Part shown: positions 1 through 8,293 of the stretch, piece after piece
Layout: every line of letters begins with the position of its first letter
Numbering within the stretch: the stretch's first letter is position 1
Assembly: GCF_000333035.1 (NCBI RefSeq)
Contig: NZ_BANU01000025.1
Coordinates: forward strand, 22,857 to 86,856
Reading direction: 5' to 3'
Source: Gordonia sihwensis NBRC 108236
Lineage (GTDB): Bacteria > Actinomycetota > Actinomycetes > Mycobacteriales > Mycobacteriaceae
DNA: 64,000 nucleotides
The notes under the pieces: generated by a model
The model's database searches: none
Told to the model about the DNA's origin: nothing
What the model saw: the letters and a program-made list of their open reading frames with translations, nothing else
Position numbers and translations under genes: made by a program

Positions 1-2
1 AC

Positions 3-308
3 AGACGCATCACCGGCACCGCGCAGGACGTCCACGACCAGCTGGCGACGATCGACCCGGACGCCGCCGAACGCGCCGCCGACGGGGTGCGCGGCTCGCT
101 GGCGGGTGCCGTGGAGGTGGCCGGTCACCTGCCACCGCAGGCGTCTTCGCTCGCCGAGAAGATCACCGAGGGCGCGTATGCGGCGTTCCTGCCTCCGCTG
201 CAGTCCGCCTGTCTGGTGCTCGGTTCGATCCTGCTCGCGGGCGCGGCCTTCCTCGGCTGGTTCGCTCCTCGCGCGGTCCTCGCACCCGAACCCCGCCTCG
301 ACGACTGA
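3..308 (+). CDS. C-terminal end of a membrane transporter, probably MFS exporter (5' truncated by window edge)
   Basis: Reading from base 3 gives about 101 residues that are open to the window edge, so the true start lies outside. The fragment has a hydrophilic stretch rich in Asp and Ala. A predicted extracytoplasmic segment follows, then one strong hydrophobic helix (around residues 78-95, ending GWF) and a short basic/proline tail. This is the usual end of a 14-helix DHA2-type major facilitator exporter, where a long loop precedes the last helix. The family call rests on this layout only; any multi-span membrane protein ending in a helix would fit. The gene is followed after 58 bases by an SDR gene on the same strand. 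Confidence 0.5.
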   Translation, partial: RRITGTAQDVHDQLATIDPDAAERAADGVRGSLAGAVEVAGHLPPQASSLAEKITEGAYAAFLPPLQSACLVLGSILLAGAAFLGWFAPRAVLAPEPRLDD

Positions 309-366
309 GCACCTCCGTCCGCCGGGGCCTCTCGCTTCGACGGTCGCCGAGGGGCAGACTGGACTC

Positions 367-1218
367 ATGCGCTTCTCGTTCCGCCGGCACCGACCCGTTC
401 AGATCGCAGGCACCACCGTGGCGATCACCGGCGCCGCGCGGGGTATCGGCTTCGCGATCGCCGACCGGTTGACGGCCCTCGGCGCTCGCGTGGCGATCGG
501 CGACCTCGACGCCGACGCGGCTCACCGTGCGGCGGACAGACTCGGCGGAACCGCCCGCGGCTACCGCCTGGACGTCACCGACGACGACTCGTTCGCCGCC
601 TTCCTGGCCGATGCGGCAGCCGACCTCGGTCCGATCGACGTGCTCGTCAACAACGCGGGCGTGATGTGGGTCGGCCCCTTCGACACCGAACCCGCGATCG
701 CCGCCGAGCGGATGGTGGCGGTGAACCTGCTGGGAGTGATCCGCGGTGTGCGCCTGGCCGCGCCGGAGATGCGGCACCGCGGACGCGGCCACATCGTCAC
801 GGTGGCTTCAGCGGCGTCGCGTCTCGCTCCGCCGGGCGAATCCTCTTATGCCGCAACCAAACACGGGGTTCTCGGCTACCTCACCGGCGTACGGGAGGAA
901 CTGCGCGGCACCGGCGTCGCGATCACCGCGGTGATGCCGACCGTGGTCGACACCGAGTTGGCGGCCGGGACCTCCTCGGGATCGGTGAAGCGGCTGAGTC
1001 CGGACGACGTCGCGGCCGCGGTGGTGTCGGCGATCGAGACCAGGCGCTTCCAGGTATGGGTGCCGCGGACCGTCGGAGCCCTGGTCGCGATCTCCGGCGT
1101 TCTGCCGCAATCGGTGCGCGACCGCGCCCTGCGTGCCACGGTGCCGAACCAGGTCGCCGCGGTGACGGGATCCTCGGTGCGGTCGGCGTACGAGAAGCCG
1201 CTCACGGACGGCGAGTGA
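367..1218 (+). CDS. Short-chain dehydrogenase/reductase (SDR), 283 aa
   Basis: NAD(P)-dependent oxidoreductase of the classical SDR family. A TGxxxGIG cofactor motif spans residues 21-28, NNAG follows the fourth strand near residue 97, and the catalytic YxxxK pair is Tyr161/Lys165 with a serine about 13 residues before it. The 283-residue length and the extended C-terminus after the catalytic motif resemble mycobacterial SDRs acting on lipids or alcohols. The substrate cannot be read from sequence. The ATG at 367 is chosen because the reading frame extends upstream to 106 without SDR homology and begins inside the preceding gene. The basic N-terminus (RFSFRRHR) is unlikely to be a signal. Confidence 0.88.
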   Translation: MRFSFRRHRPVQIAGTTVAITGAARGIGFAIADRLTALGARVAIGDLDADAAHRAADRLGGTARGYRLDVTDDDSFAAFLADAAADLGPIDVLVNNAGVMWVGPFDTEPAIAAERMVAVNLLGVIRGVRLAAPEMRHRGRGHIVTVASAASRLAPPGESSYAATKHGVLGYLTGVREELRGTGVAITAVMPTVVDTELAAGTSSGSVKRLSPDDVAAAVVSAIETRRFQVWVPRTVGALVAISGVLPQSVRDRALRATVPNQVAAVTGSSVRSAYEKPLTDGE

Positions 1219-1318
1219 CGTCCGGCCGATGACATGACGGAGAGGATCGTCCGAATCGACCTGCTCCTGCGGGTAATCTGACGGGCATCGCAGGGGCACC
1301 GACCTTCAGGGGGCACGG

Positions 1319-1921
1319 ATGAAGTGCACCTTCACGGCCGACGCGCGAGCGTTCACGATCACCGCACTGGCACTCCTGACGGCAGCGGCGCTGTCGTCAT
1401 GCACACCGGGCGACGAGTCCGCACCGACCAGTTCGCTGAGCGGCATCTCGGCCATCGCACCGCCGCCGGCGCGCACCTCCACCGTCATCGTCACGTCGAT
1501 CCCGCTCACCGGCGAGACCACCTCGTCGGCCACCACCGTCGACACGGCCCCCTACGCCGTTTCCGGGCAACCGGGAAGCTACCGATGGAGCTATGCGCGA
1601 GATCCCCTTCGCGAATGCGTACTGCAGCCGGCGGGGTCCCGCCTGCCGCAGCGCATCACCTGCGCCGCCCCTTACCCCGAGGACGCGCCGAGTATCCGCA
1701 TCGGCGCATTCGACGGGCCACCGAACGCGATCACGTTGACCGCGCAGGGAACCGAACCGACGATCACCGAAGGCGGGCCGACCCCGGCCCCCGCGCTGAC
1801 GGCCGGACACCGGCTGACCTTCGGCGACCTCTCGTGCACCGCGCTGCCCGGCGACGCGATCACGTGCACCTCACCGGACGGCTGGTTCACCGTCGCGAAC
1901 GGCGTGCTGACCACGTCCTGA
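1319..1921 (+). CDS. Small secreted lipoprotein of unknown function, 200 aa
   Basis: The N-terminus carries a hydrophobic segment (about residues 12-24) ending in a lipobox, Leu-Ser-Ser-Cys, with the lipidated cysteine at residue 28. A Ser/Thr/Pro-rich linker to about residue 75 follows. The mature domain of about 125 residues holds four cysteines (CVLQ, ITCA, LSCTA, ITCTS), probably two disulfides outside the membrane. A purine-rich ribosome site (CAGGGGGC) lies just before the ATG. No family was recognised. It ends 6 bases before the end of the convergent DUF5313 gene. Confidence 0.75.
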   Translation: MKCTFTADARAFTITALALLTAAALSSCTPGDESAPTSSLSGISAIAPPPARTSTVIVTSIPLTGETTSSATTVDTAPYAVSGQPGSYRWSYARDPLRECVLQPAGSRLPQRITCAAPYPEDAPSIRIGAFDGPPNAITLTAQGTEPTITEGGPTPAPALTAGHRLTFGDLSCTALPGDAITCTSPDGWFTVANGVLTTS

Positions 1922-1926
1922 GCGGA

Positions 1927-2310
1927 TCAGCCACGGCGGTCGGCGTAGACGGCCTCGTAGCGCTCCTTCTCCCGATCGGCTCGCGCCTGCTGTCGCTGGG
2001 TCAGCGGTGAGTTGCCGAGCCCGTGCTTACGCATGCGGAGAACCCGGTTCTGATCCATGTACGACGCGGAGAAGATCAGCGCGAGCAGCACCGCCAGCAA
2101 AACCATCAGGCCGCGGATCCACATCTCGCCGCCGAACGCGAAGAACATGACGAGGTAGAGCGGCAGAAAGCAGAACTGCGAACGGATCAGGTGACGGAGG
2201 GTCGCGGTCCGGCCGGTGAGATCGTTGCGCACCCACTCGCGCTTCGACTCGGGGAGCGTGCCCCCGTAGGCGTAGACAACCCATTGAATCGGATTCGGGC
2301 GACCGCTCAT
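1927..2310 (-). CDS. DUF5313-type small membrane protein, 127 aa
   Basis: The protein opens with a conserved-looking motif of Mycobacteriales (SGRPNPIQWVVYAYGG..LP). A WV..DLTGR segment and two adjacent predicted membrane helices (about residues 45-60 and 63-82) follow, then a basic, charged cytoplasmic tail (ADREKERYEAVY). This order matches, from memory, the DUF5313 family, whose function is unknown. The frame continues upstream to 2340. The ATG at 2310 is chosen because GGAGG sits 8 bases before it. The gene diverges from the OhrR-like regulator, and the A+T-rich gap between them holds inverted repeats, so the two may be co-regulated. Confidence 0.75.
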   Translation of the reverse strand: MSGRPNPIQWVVYAYGGTLPESKREWVRNDLTGRTATLRHLIRSQFCFLPLYLVMFFAFGGEMWIRGLMVLLAVLLALIFSASYMDQNRVLRMRKHGLGNSPLTQRQQARADREKERYEAVYADRRG

Positions 2311-2369
2311 CCTGAAAACCTCCGTCTTTAGATCGTGCACTACTCAATATTGCACTATCTATCACGCGA

Positions 2370-2388
2370 TTCAATAGCGCCCTATGAA
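2370..2388. promoter_or_regulatory. Candidate MarR/OhrR operator (imperfect inverted repeat)
   Basis: TTCAATAG at 2370-2377 is opposed by CTATGAA at 2382-2388. A second small perfect palindrome, CAATATTG, lies at 2345-2352. Both are in the A+T-rich gap between the DUF5313 gene and the MarR gene, an unusual base composition for this genome. OhrR-type repressors bind A+T-rich palindromes at this location. Assignment to this regulator is inferred from position. Confidence 0.4.
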
Positions 2389-2407
2389 ATAGTCGTAGAC
2401 TCGTGTC

Positions 2408-2860
2408 ATGGCCCACATCCCCGGTAATCCCCTCCTGCTGGAACGGCAGGTCTGCTTCGCGCTCGCCCTCGCCAACCGATCGGTGCTCCGGGTGTATCGA
2501 CGGCTGCTGGAACCGCTCGGCCTCACCCACCCCCAGTACCTGGTGATGCTGGCGCTGTGGCAGCACGCACCGCTGCCGGTCAACGAGATCGGCCGGTTAC
2601 TGCAGCTCGACTCGGCGACTCTGTCCCCGCTGCTCAAGCGCCTCGAAGCCGACGGCGTCATCGAACGACGACGCAGCGACGACGACGAACGCAAGGTGGA
2701 GATCCATCTCACCGAGGCCGGTGTGGCACTGCGCGAGCAGGCACTCGACATCCCGCCGCAGGTGGTCGACGCCCTGGGCGGAGACCTGGAACTGCTCGGC
2801 GAACTCCACGCCGTTCTGACCAAGGTGAACGCGGCCGCGGTGGCCGCCGAAGCCAGGTGA
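2408..2860 (+). CDS. MarR-family repressor, OhrR-like peroxide sensor, 150 aa
   Basis: Winged-helix repressor. Residues 9-30 (ERQVCFALALANRSV) carry a cysteine at position 16, in the place of the reactive N-terminal cysteine of OhrR, which is oxidised by organic hydroperoxides and releases DNA. The following LTHPQYLVMLALW and LLQLDSATLSPLLKRLE segments are the dimer helix and recognition helix of this subfamily, and SDDDERKVEIHLTE is the wing. OhrR normally sits beside ohr, the peroxidase it controls, but no ohr gene is present here; the divergent neighbour is a DUF5313 membrane protein. The target may therefore be that gene or a distant ohr. Confidence 0.8.
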   Translation: MAHIPGNPLLLERQVCFALALANRSVLRVYRRLLEPLGLTHPQYLVMLALWQHAPLPVNEIGRLLQLDSATLSPLLKRLEADGVIERRRSDDDERKVEIHLTEAGVALREQALDIPPQVVDALGGDLELLGELHAVLTKVNAAAVAAEAR

Positions 2861-2867
2861 CCGGAGA

Positions 2868-4010
2868 TCACCGACCGCGACCGACGCACTCGTACACCGC
2901 CGCCAGATACTCGTTGGGCTTCGCAGCGCCGACGAGTTCCGGCGACATCTTGTTCATCACGTAGGCCACGGCGAGGTCGCGGTCGAGATCGGCGACCACC
3001 ACCGAACCGCCGAACCCGGTCCACCAGCAGACCCGTCCCTCCGGGACGCCTGGCATCACCGCACCCGGAAGCGCCCAGCCGAGACCGAAACGCACCGGTA
3101 CACCGAGGACTCTGTCGACGCCGTCCGCCTGGACGTCGAAGATCCGCTCGAGAGTGGTGCGCGACAGCGCCGCTCGCCCGCCGACGGCACCGCCTCCGGA
3201 GACGAGCGACGCGAGCCGAGCCACCGACCGGGCGTTCCCCTGGCCGTTCGCCGCTCCGATCTCGGCCGCGAGGAAATCGGGGTCGGTGACGATCGACGGC
3301 GCGAACGCCGGGTTCAGGAGCGTTCGGCGGATCAGGCTGTCGGGCGGAATCGACGAGTAGTCCGCCGCCGCGGATGACGGAGCGACCATCGAGGCGAACC
3401 GCTCCGGCGCCTCGTCCGTCACTCCGATGCGGTAGTCGGCGCCGAGCGGACCGGCGAGTTCCTCGGCGAAGAACCGTCCGAGGCTCGAGCCGGTGACACG
3501 CCGGACCACCTCCCCGAGCAGGGTCCCGAAGGTGAGCACGTGGTAGCCCGAACCCGCGCCGGGCGTCCACCAGGGCTCCTGCGCGGCCAGCAGCGCCGCC
3601 GCCTCCTCGTGCGAGTAGATGTCGCTCAGGCTGATGTTCGCATCCCAGCCTGCGACGCCGCTCGTATGTCCCAGCACCTGCCGGACCAGGACGTTCTGCT
3701 TGCCCGCCGCCCCGAACTCCGGCCAGTAGCGGGCGACCGGCGCATCGAGATCCACCTCCCCGCGATCGGCGAGCAGCAGGACCGCGAGCGCCGTCATCGT
3801 CTTGGTCAGCGAATACGTGTTCGCGAGGGTGTCGCGTTCCCACACACGTCCCGAGGGCACGTCGGCCGTGCCGCCCCAGAGATCCACGACCATGTCGTCA
3901 CCGGAGACCACAGCGAGGCAGGCACCCACCTCTTCGCCCGACTCGAGCTTGGCGGCGAACAGATCCCGCACCGGCTCGAACGCGGACACGCACGTTCCCG
4001 AGACCGTCAT
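2868..4010 (-). CDS. Beta-lactamase-fold serine hydrolase/esterase, 380 aa
   Basis: Family of class C beta-lactamases and EstB-type esterases. The nucleophile motif SxxK is Ser67-Leu-Thr-Lys70. The tyrosine motif appears as GYHV near residue 157 (YxN is relaxed in esterases), and the HTSG motif follows the QVLGHTSGV segment. No signal peptide is visible, so it is probably cytoplasmic and more likely a carboxylesterase or lipase (LipL/EstB type) than a peptidoglycan enzyme. Its ATG overlaps the stop of the upstream flavin monooxygenase as ATGA, so the two are translationally coupled. The pair could oxidise a ketone to an ester and then hydrolyse it. Confidence 0.85.
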   Translation of the reverse strand: MTVSGTCVSAFEPVRDLFAAKLESGEEVGACLAVVSGDDMVVDLWGGTADVPSGRVWERDTLANTYSLTKTMTALAVLLLADRGEVDLDAPVARYWPEFGAAGKQNVLVRQVLGHTSGVAGWDANISLSDIYSHEEAAALLAAQEPWWTPGAGSGYHVLTFGTLLGEVVRRVTGSSLGRFFAEELAGPLGADYRIGVTDEAPERFASMVAPSSAAADYSSIPPDSLIRRTLLNPAFAPSIVTDPDFLAAEIGAANGQGNARSVARLASLVSGGGAVGGRAALSRTTLERIFDVQADGVDRVLGVPVRFGLGWALPGAVMPGVPEGRVCWWTGFGGSVVVADLDRDLAVAYVMNKMSPELVGAAKPNEYLAAVYECVGRGR

Positions 4011-5335
4011 CGTGCGGCCACCGGGCGCTTGGCGCGTTCTCGCCCGGCCGCGAGTTCGGCCAGCAGATCCACTTTGTACCGCGCGAAATCGACCTGAATC
4101 GTGTGGCGCGGCGCGTTGTAGTACTGCCCCAGGTGACGACGCTCGTCTTCGACGATCGCCTTCCGCATCTCGGCGCGGGACGGCAGCACGTACCGGCCCA
4201 GAAGATGATCGGCGATCAGTTTGCTCTGCTGCTCGGCCAGATTGACGATCGTGGGAGACGACTGCGCCAGGCCGGCGTAGTACAGATCGTCGACGTCCGG
4301 ATGAACGATCCGCTTGAACAACGGGAAACGATGCTGCGCATCGGGCATCAGCGCGGGATCGTCGAAGAACGGGAACGCCATGCGATAGCCGGTCGCCATC
4401 ACGATCACGTCGACCGTCACCCGGCGGCCGTCGGTCAGGATCACGGCGTCACCGTCGAGACGCTCGATCGCAGGTACGCAGGTCAGGTCACCGGAACCGG
4501 ACTTGGCCAGGAAGTCGATGCTCACCGAGGGGTGCGCCGACAGCGGTTCGTGATCGGGCTCGGGCAGACCGTAGTCCTGCATCCTGCCGATCGACTTCTT
4601 GATCGACCGTCGCGCGATCGCCAGACCCAGCTTCTTCGGCATCCACGGCGGCATCATCATCTTGTCGGCGGGCTTGCCGCCGCGGTACTTCGACAGCACC
4701 CATACGCCACGCCGCGCCGAGACCCAGACGTGTTCGGCGACGGAGCGGTTGGAGAGTTCGGAGGCGATGTCGAGCGCCGAGTTGCCCATCCCGACCACCA
4801 TCACGCGCTGACCGTGCATGTCGATCGGAGCGAACGGGCTGCGGTAGTCGTGGCTGTGGATGATCTGCCCGTCGAAGCTGCCGGGGTACTCCGGGACGAA
4901 CGGATTCCAGTGGTGACCGTTGGCGACCACCAGGGCACCGTACTCGCGGCGCTCCCCGGTGCTCAGGGTCAGCGTCCAGCCGCCTCCCGGTTCACGGTCG
5001 GCCTTCTCCACCGCCGTGTTGAACGTGATGGTCTCGCGCAGCCCGAAGTGGTCGACGTAGTCGCGGAAGTACCGGTGCATCAGCGTGTGGTGCGGAAAAT
5101 GCGGCCAGTCGCGCGGCGCCGGGTAGTCGTCGAACTTCAGCCGGCTGGTGGACGTGTCGATGTGGAGCGACTGGTAGCAGGCCGACATTCCGTTCGGGTT
5201 GTCGTAGTACCAGTTGCCTCCGACGTCGTCCGACATCTCGAAACAGTCGTACTCGATGCCTTCGTCCTTGAGTCGCTTGGCCGTGGTGAAGCCGGAGCAG
5301 CCGGCACCGATGATGGCGACGCGATCGCGTGTCAT
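4007..5335 (-). CDS. Flavin-containing monooxygenase (class B FMO/Baeyer-Villiger type), 442 aa
   Basis: Two Rossmann motifs are present: GAGCSG for FAD at residues 10-15 and GMGNSA for NADPH near residue 180. The class B fingerprint FxGxxxHxxxY (FDGQIIHSHDY) lies shortly before the second. The enzyme would use NADPH and O2 to oxygenate a ketone, amine or sulfide. The ATG at 5335 is preferred over upstream in-frame starts because the FAD motif begins at the usual distance and GAGGAC lies upstream. It is coupled by ATGA to the serine hydrolase and divergent from a TetR gene with a palindrome between them, the standard arrangement for a repressor-controlled catabolic or detoxification pair. Substrate unknown. 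Confidence 0.88.
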   Translation of the reverse strand: MTRDRVAIIGAGCSGFTTAKRLKDEGIEYDCFEMSDDVGGNWYYDNPNGMSACYQSLHIDTSTSRLKFDDYPAPRDWPHFPHHTLMHRYFRDYVDHFGLRETITFNTAVEKADREPGGGWTLTLSTGERREYGALVVANGHHWNPFVPEYPGSFDGQIIHSHDYRSPFAPIDMHGQRVMVVGMGNSALDIASELSNRSVAEHVWVSARRGVWVLSKYRGGKPADKMMMPPWMPKKLGLAIARRSIKKSIGRMQDYGLPEPDHEPLSAHPSVSIDFLAKSGSGDLTCVPAIERLDGDAVILTDGRRVTVDVIVMATGYRMAFPFFDDPALMPDAQHRFPLFKRIVHPDVDDLYYAGLAQSSPTIVNLAEQQSKLIADHLLGRYVLPSRAEMRKAIVEDERRHLGQYYNAPRHTIQVDFARYKVDLLAELAAGRERAKRPVAAR

Positions 5336-5396
5336 GCTCTGTCCTCTCGTCAGCGGCCGTACGTGTCGACCGTCACAGACCCACCGTAGGGATCTC

Positions 5397-5417
5397 ACTG
5401 ACACGTGTCTAGTCAGT
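5397..5417. promoter_or_regulatory. Candidate TetR operator between the FMO operon and the TetR gene
   Basis: A perfect 10-base palindrome GACACGTGTC (5400-5409) is nested in a longer element whose ends ACTGAC (5397-5402) and GTCAGT (5412-5417) are also complementary. It lies 62 bases upstream of the monooxygenase start and about 36-45 bases upstream of the TetR start, so one bound dimer could repress both directions. Binding by the adjacent TetR is inferred. Confidence 0.55.
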
Positions 5418-5452
5418 GGTCACATTGTCAATCGAGATGAGCGGCGAGCATC

Positions 5453-6091
5453 ATGGTCTTCATGCGGGAGGACACGGTCGGGGCGCAGCGGCCCAATCTG
5501 CGGGACGAACAGAAACGCCGAACCCGGCTGGCCCTGCTCGAGGCCGCGCGCGGTCTGTTCACCGAGAACGGCTACGCCGACGTGACCGTCGACGACATCA
5601 CCCGAGCGGTCGGATGCAGTCGTGCCACGTTCTACCTGCACTTCACCAACAAGACTGACATCCTGGCGAGGATCAGCGCCGAGACCATGCAGCAGCGCGC
5701 AGCGTCGGTGTACGGCGACCTGGACGCCGTCCTCCGCGACGGTTCACGAGCGGCGTTCACCGCGTGGATCGAACGGGCCCTCGAGTGGTTCGACGCCAAT
5801 CGCGACATCCTCCCGGCCTGGGACGAGGCCCTCTCCGCCGATCCCGAGTTCCGGAGCGTGGGCCGCGCGTCGATCACCGCGTTGACCGATGCGATGCCCG
5901 ACTACCTGTCGCGGTGGCCGGACGACCGCCGGGAAGAGGCCCGCTTCCGCATCGAACTGCTCGTGACCCAACTGGAGCGGTACTTCACACGCTCCACCGT
6001 CCAGCGAACCATAGAGTTCGCGCCGGACCGAGCCGCCGACGTCCTCACCGACATCTGGTACCCGGCGCTCCAGCCTCCCGGCACCCGCTGA
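5453..6091 (+). CDS. TetR-family transcriptional repressor, 212 aa
   Basis: Residues 20-66 form a typical TetR DNA-binding domain (LEAARGLFTENGYADVTVDDITRA, then the recognition helix with SRATFYLHFTNK). The C-terminal ligand domain is rich in aromatic and acidic residues and not diagnostic of a ligand. Two starts are possible, ATG at 5453 or ATG at 5462 (residue 4); neither has a strong ribosome site. It is divergent from the monooxygenase/serine hydrolase operon, with a perfect palindrome between, and so is the likely local repressor. It could also respond to substrates of the ABC-F gene downstream, but that gene lies 161 bases further on and has its own leader region. Confidence 0.88.
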   Translation: MVFMREDTVGAQRPNLRDEQKRRTRLALLEAARGLFTENGYADVTVDDITRAVGCSRATFYLHFTNKTDILARISAETMQQRAASVYGDLDAVLRDGSRAAFTAWIERALEWFDANRDILPAWDEALSADPEFRSVGRASITALTDAMPDYLSRWPDDRREEARFRIELLVTQLERYFTRSTVQRTIEFAPDRAADVLTDIWYPALQPPGTR

Positions 6092-6134
6092 ATCTCGGAT
6101 GCGCCGAGCACCCGACACGAGTAGCCTCACCGTC

Positions 6135-6182
6135 GTGGATTGCGAGATCGAGGTCGACAGGGCCTGAAGCCGGTTCTCCGGC
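6135..6182 (+). promoter_or_regulatory. Possible attenuator leader of the ABC-F gene (mini-ORF plus hairpin)
   Basis: A GTG-started frame of 10 codons (6135-6167, M-D-C-E-I-E-V-D-R-A, stop) is followed after one base by a short stem GCCGG-TTCT-CCGGC (6169-6182), ahead of the ABC-F start at 6253. Ribosome-stalling leader peptides often control ABC-F resistance genes. No convincing ribosome site precedes the GTG and the stem is only five pairs, so this may be chance. Confidence 0.2.
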
Positions 6183-6252
6183 ACCAGTGTGTCCTCATCC
6201 GCCTCGCCGGCGCATCACCTCGCGCGGCGACTCTCGTGAATCGAGCTCCACC

Positions 6253-7875
6253 ATGCCTCACACATCCACCACGCCTGAATCGTCCGTCACGATCGTCTCG
6301 CTCTCGTTCTCCTGGCCCGACGGCAGCGTCGCGCTGTCGGGCGTCGACGGCTCGTTCGGCGCCGGCCGGACCGGTCTCGTCGGCCGCAACGGCTCCGGCA
6401 AATCCACCCTGCTCCGGCTCATCGCCGGGAGGCTCACGCCGTCGTCCGGCCGGATCGAGACCGCCGGCGACGTCGGCTATCTGCCGCAGACCGTCACGCT
6501 GACCGGCGACTCCACCGTCGCCGAACTCCTCGGCATCGCCGACGTACTCGAAGCGCTGCGAGCGATCGAGTCCGGCGACGCGGATGCGCGCCACTTCGAG
6601 ACGATCGGTGATGACTGGGACGTCGAAGCGCGCGCGGCCGAATCGCTCGATCGTCTCGGATTCTCCGCCGCCGACGTCGACCGTTCGGTCGCGGAACTGT
6701 CCGGCGGGGAGGCGATGCTGATAGCGGTGGCCGGTCTGCGGATGCACCGCACGGCCATCACTCTGCTCGATGAGCCCACGAACAACCTCGACCGCCCGAC
6801 GCGCGCTCGCCTCGCTGAGATGATCGACGACTGGCCGGGTGCACTGATCGTGGTGAGCCATGACCTCGAACTCCTCGAACACATGGATGCGACCGCCGAA
6901 CTGCACGATGGCGCGCTGGAGACCTTCGGCGGTCCCTACAGTGCGTGGAAGGCTCACGCGGACCAGGAGCAGGCTGCCGCCGTACAGGCCGCGCGAGCGG
7001 CGCAACAGGTGTTGAAGACGGAGAAGCGGCAGCGGGCGGAGGCTGAGACCAAGCTGGCCAGGCGTGAGCGGACGGCGAAGAAGGCCCAGCGCGACGGCGG
7101 CGTCCCGAGGATCGTCGCGGGCATGCTCGCCGACAGCGCGCAGGGATCGGCCGGTGCCATGCGCTCGGTACTCGATCAGAAGGTCCGGGTCGCGCAGGCC
7201 GCACTCGACGCGGCCGACGCCCGGGTCCGCGACGACGACCGCATCAGTCTCGACCTTCCCGACCCGGCGGTCCCGCGAAGCAGGCGCATCGCCGAACTCA
7301 CCGCCGGCGAGCGGTCGGTGTTCGTCCAGGGACCCGAACGCCTGGCCATCGTCGGACCGAACGGGTCGGGCAAGTCGACGCTGCTCGGGCACATGATCAG
7401 CGGCGCCGAACCCACTGCCGGCCGCCCCGGCGGACGCCTGTTCACCGACCGTGTCGGCGTCCTCCCCCAGCGGCTCGACGGTCTCGACGAGAGTGCCGGC
7501 GCACTCGCGAACCTCCAAGCCGCCGCACCCGGCACCGCCACCGGCCAGATCCGGAATCACCTGGCGCGGCTCCTCCTGCGTGGCGACACCGTCGACCGGC
7601 CGGTGTCGACGCTCTCGGGCGGCGAACGGTTCCGCGTCTGCTTGGCGAAGCTGCTCTTCGCCGATCCTCCGCACCAGGTGCTCGTTCTCGACGAGCCGAC
7701 CAACAATCTGGACACGACGAGCGTCGACCAGCTCGCCGACGCTCTCAATGCTTACCGCGGTGCCCTGATCGTCGCCAGCCACGACTACCCGTTCCTGAAC
7801 AGGCTCGGCCTCGACACCGTCGTGGAACTGCCCGGGGACGGGACCCTGAGGCAGCGGGACGATCTGCCGGAGTGA
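6253..7875 (+). CDS. ABC-F family ATPase (ribosome-associated translation/antibiotic-resistance factor), 540 aa
   Basis: Two ABC ATPase domains lie in one chain without membrane segments. Walker A is GRNGSGKST at 44-52 and GPNGSGKST near 368-376. Each has a signature SGGE and a DEPTNNLD Walker B. The linker between them (about residues 235-300) is a charged coiled-coil (KRQRAEAETKLARRERTAKK), the interdomain hairpin that reaches into the ribosomal E site in this family. Members either regulate translation or protect ribosomes from antibiotics; which applies cannot be told from sequence. ATG 6253 is chosen because the frame extends back to 5764 only as a shadow of the TetR gene. Confidence 0.9.
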   Translation: MPHTSTTPESSVTIVSLSFSWPDGSVALSGVDGSFGAGRTGLVGRNGSGKSTLLRLIAGRLTPSSGRIETAGDVGYLPQTVTLTGDSTVAELLGIADVLEALRAIESGDADARHFETIGDDWDVEARAAESLDRLGFSAADVDRSVAELSGGEAMLIAVAGLRMHRTAITLLDEPTNNLDRPTRARLAEMIDDWPGALIVVSHDLELLEHMDATAELHDGALETFGGPYSAWKAHADQEQAAAVQAARAAQQVLKTEKRQRAEAETKLARRERTAKKAQRDGGVPRIVAGMLADSAQGSAGAMRSVLDQKVRVAQAALDAADARVRDDDRISLDLPDPAVPRSRRIAELTAGERSVFVQGPERLAIVGPNGSGKSTLLGHMISGAEPTAGRPGGRLFTDRVGVLPQRLDGLDESAGALANLQAAAPGTATGQIRNHLARLLLRGDTVDRPVSTLSGGERFRVCLAKLLFADPPHQVLVLDEPTNNLDTTSVDQLADALNAYRGALIVASHDYPFLNRLGLDTVVELPGDGTLRQRDDLPE

Positions 7876-7885
7876 GACTCGATCC

Positions 7886-8293
7886 TCAATGAGACACGAC
7901 CACCTGATACCCGGCGAGGCACGCGACAACGAGAAGGACTGGGAGGAAGTAGAGCATGAATGAAGCAATGAGAATGCTGGACCCGATGACGAGGCAGGCG
8001 ATGACGGAGAACGCGGGCGTTCGGATCCCCAGCGCCAACACGCATGCCAATGGCGGCACAGAGGCCCTGACAAGGAAGTAGCCGCCGTAGAAATCGAGAA
8101 CGCTTCCCTTGCAATCGGGATCGCTCGCGTTCCATACCTCACAGTCGGTGACTTGCATCAGGGGCTCTGCTGCCGCGAATACAGCGGTAAGAGTAGCCAG
8201 CAAGAGTGCAAACAGCCATGCCCAAGCGATCCCGGGACCTCGGGTACGAGCGAACCAGGTATGCCGCGGGTAATCAGCCCGTCGTTGGTGCAT
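7886..8293 (-). CDS. Hypothetical small membrane protein, 135 aa
   Basis: The protein has a short basic N-terminus, then three or four hydrophobic segments (about residues 22-42, 75-90, 93-110 and 112-130). Between the first and second is a soluble loop containing two cysteines (TDCEVW, PDCKGS) that could form an extracytoplasmic disulfide. Its ATG follows the stop of the 231-residue gene directly with no gap, so the two form an operon. Base composition is clearly less G+C-rich than in flanking genes, and codon choice uses more A/T-ending codons, which suggests recent acquisition. No family recognised. Confidence 0.65.
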   Translation of the reverse strand: MHQRRADYPRHTWFARTRGPGIAWAWLFALLLATLTAVFAAAEPLMQVTDCEVWNASDPDCKGSVLDFYGGYFLVRASVPPLACVLALGIRTPAFSVIACLVIGSSILIASFMLYFLPVLLVVACLAGYQVVVSH

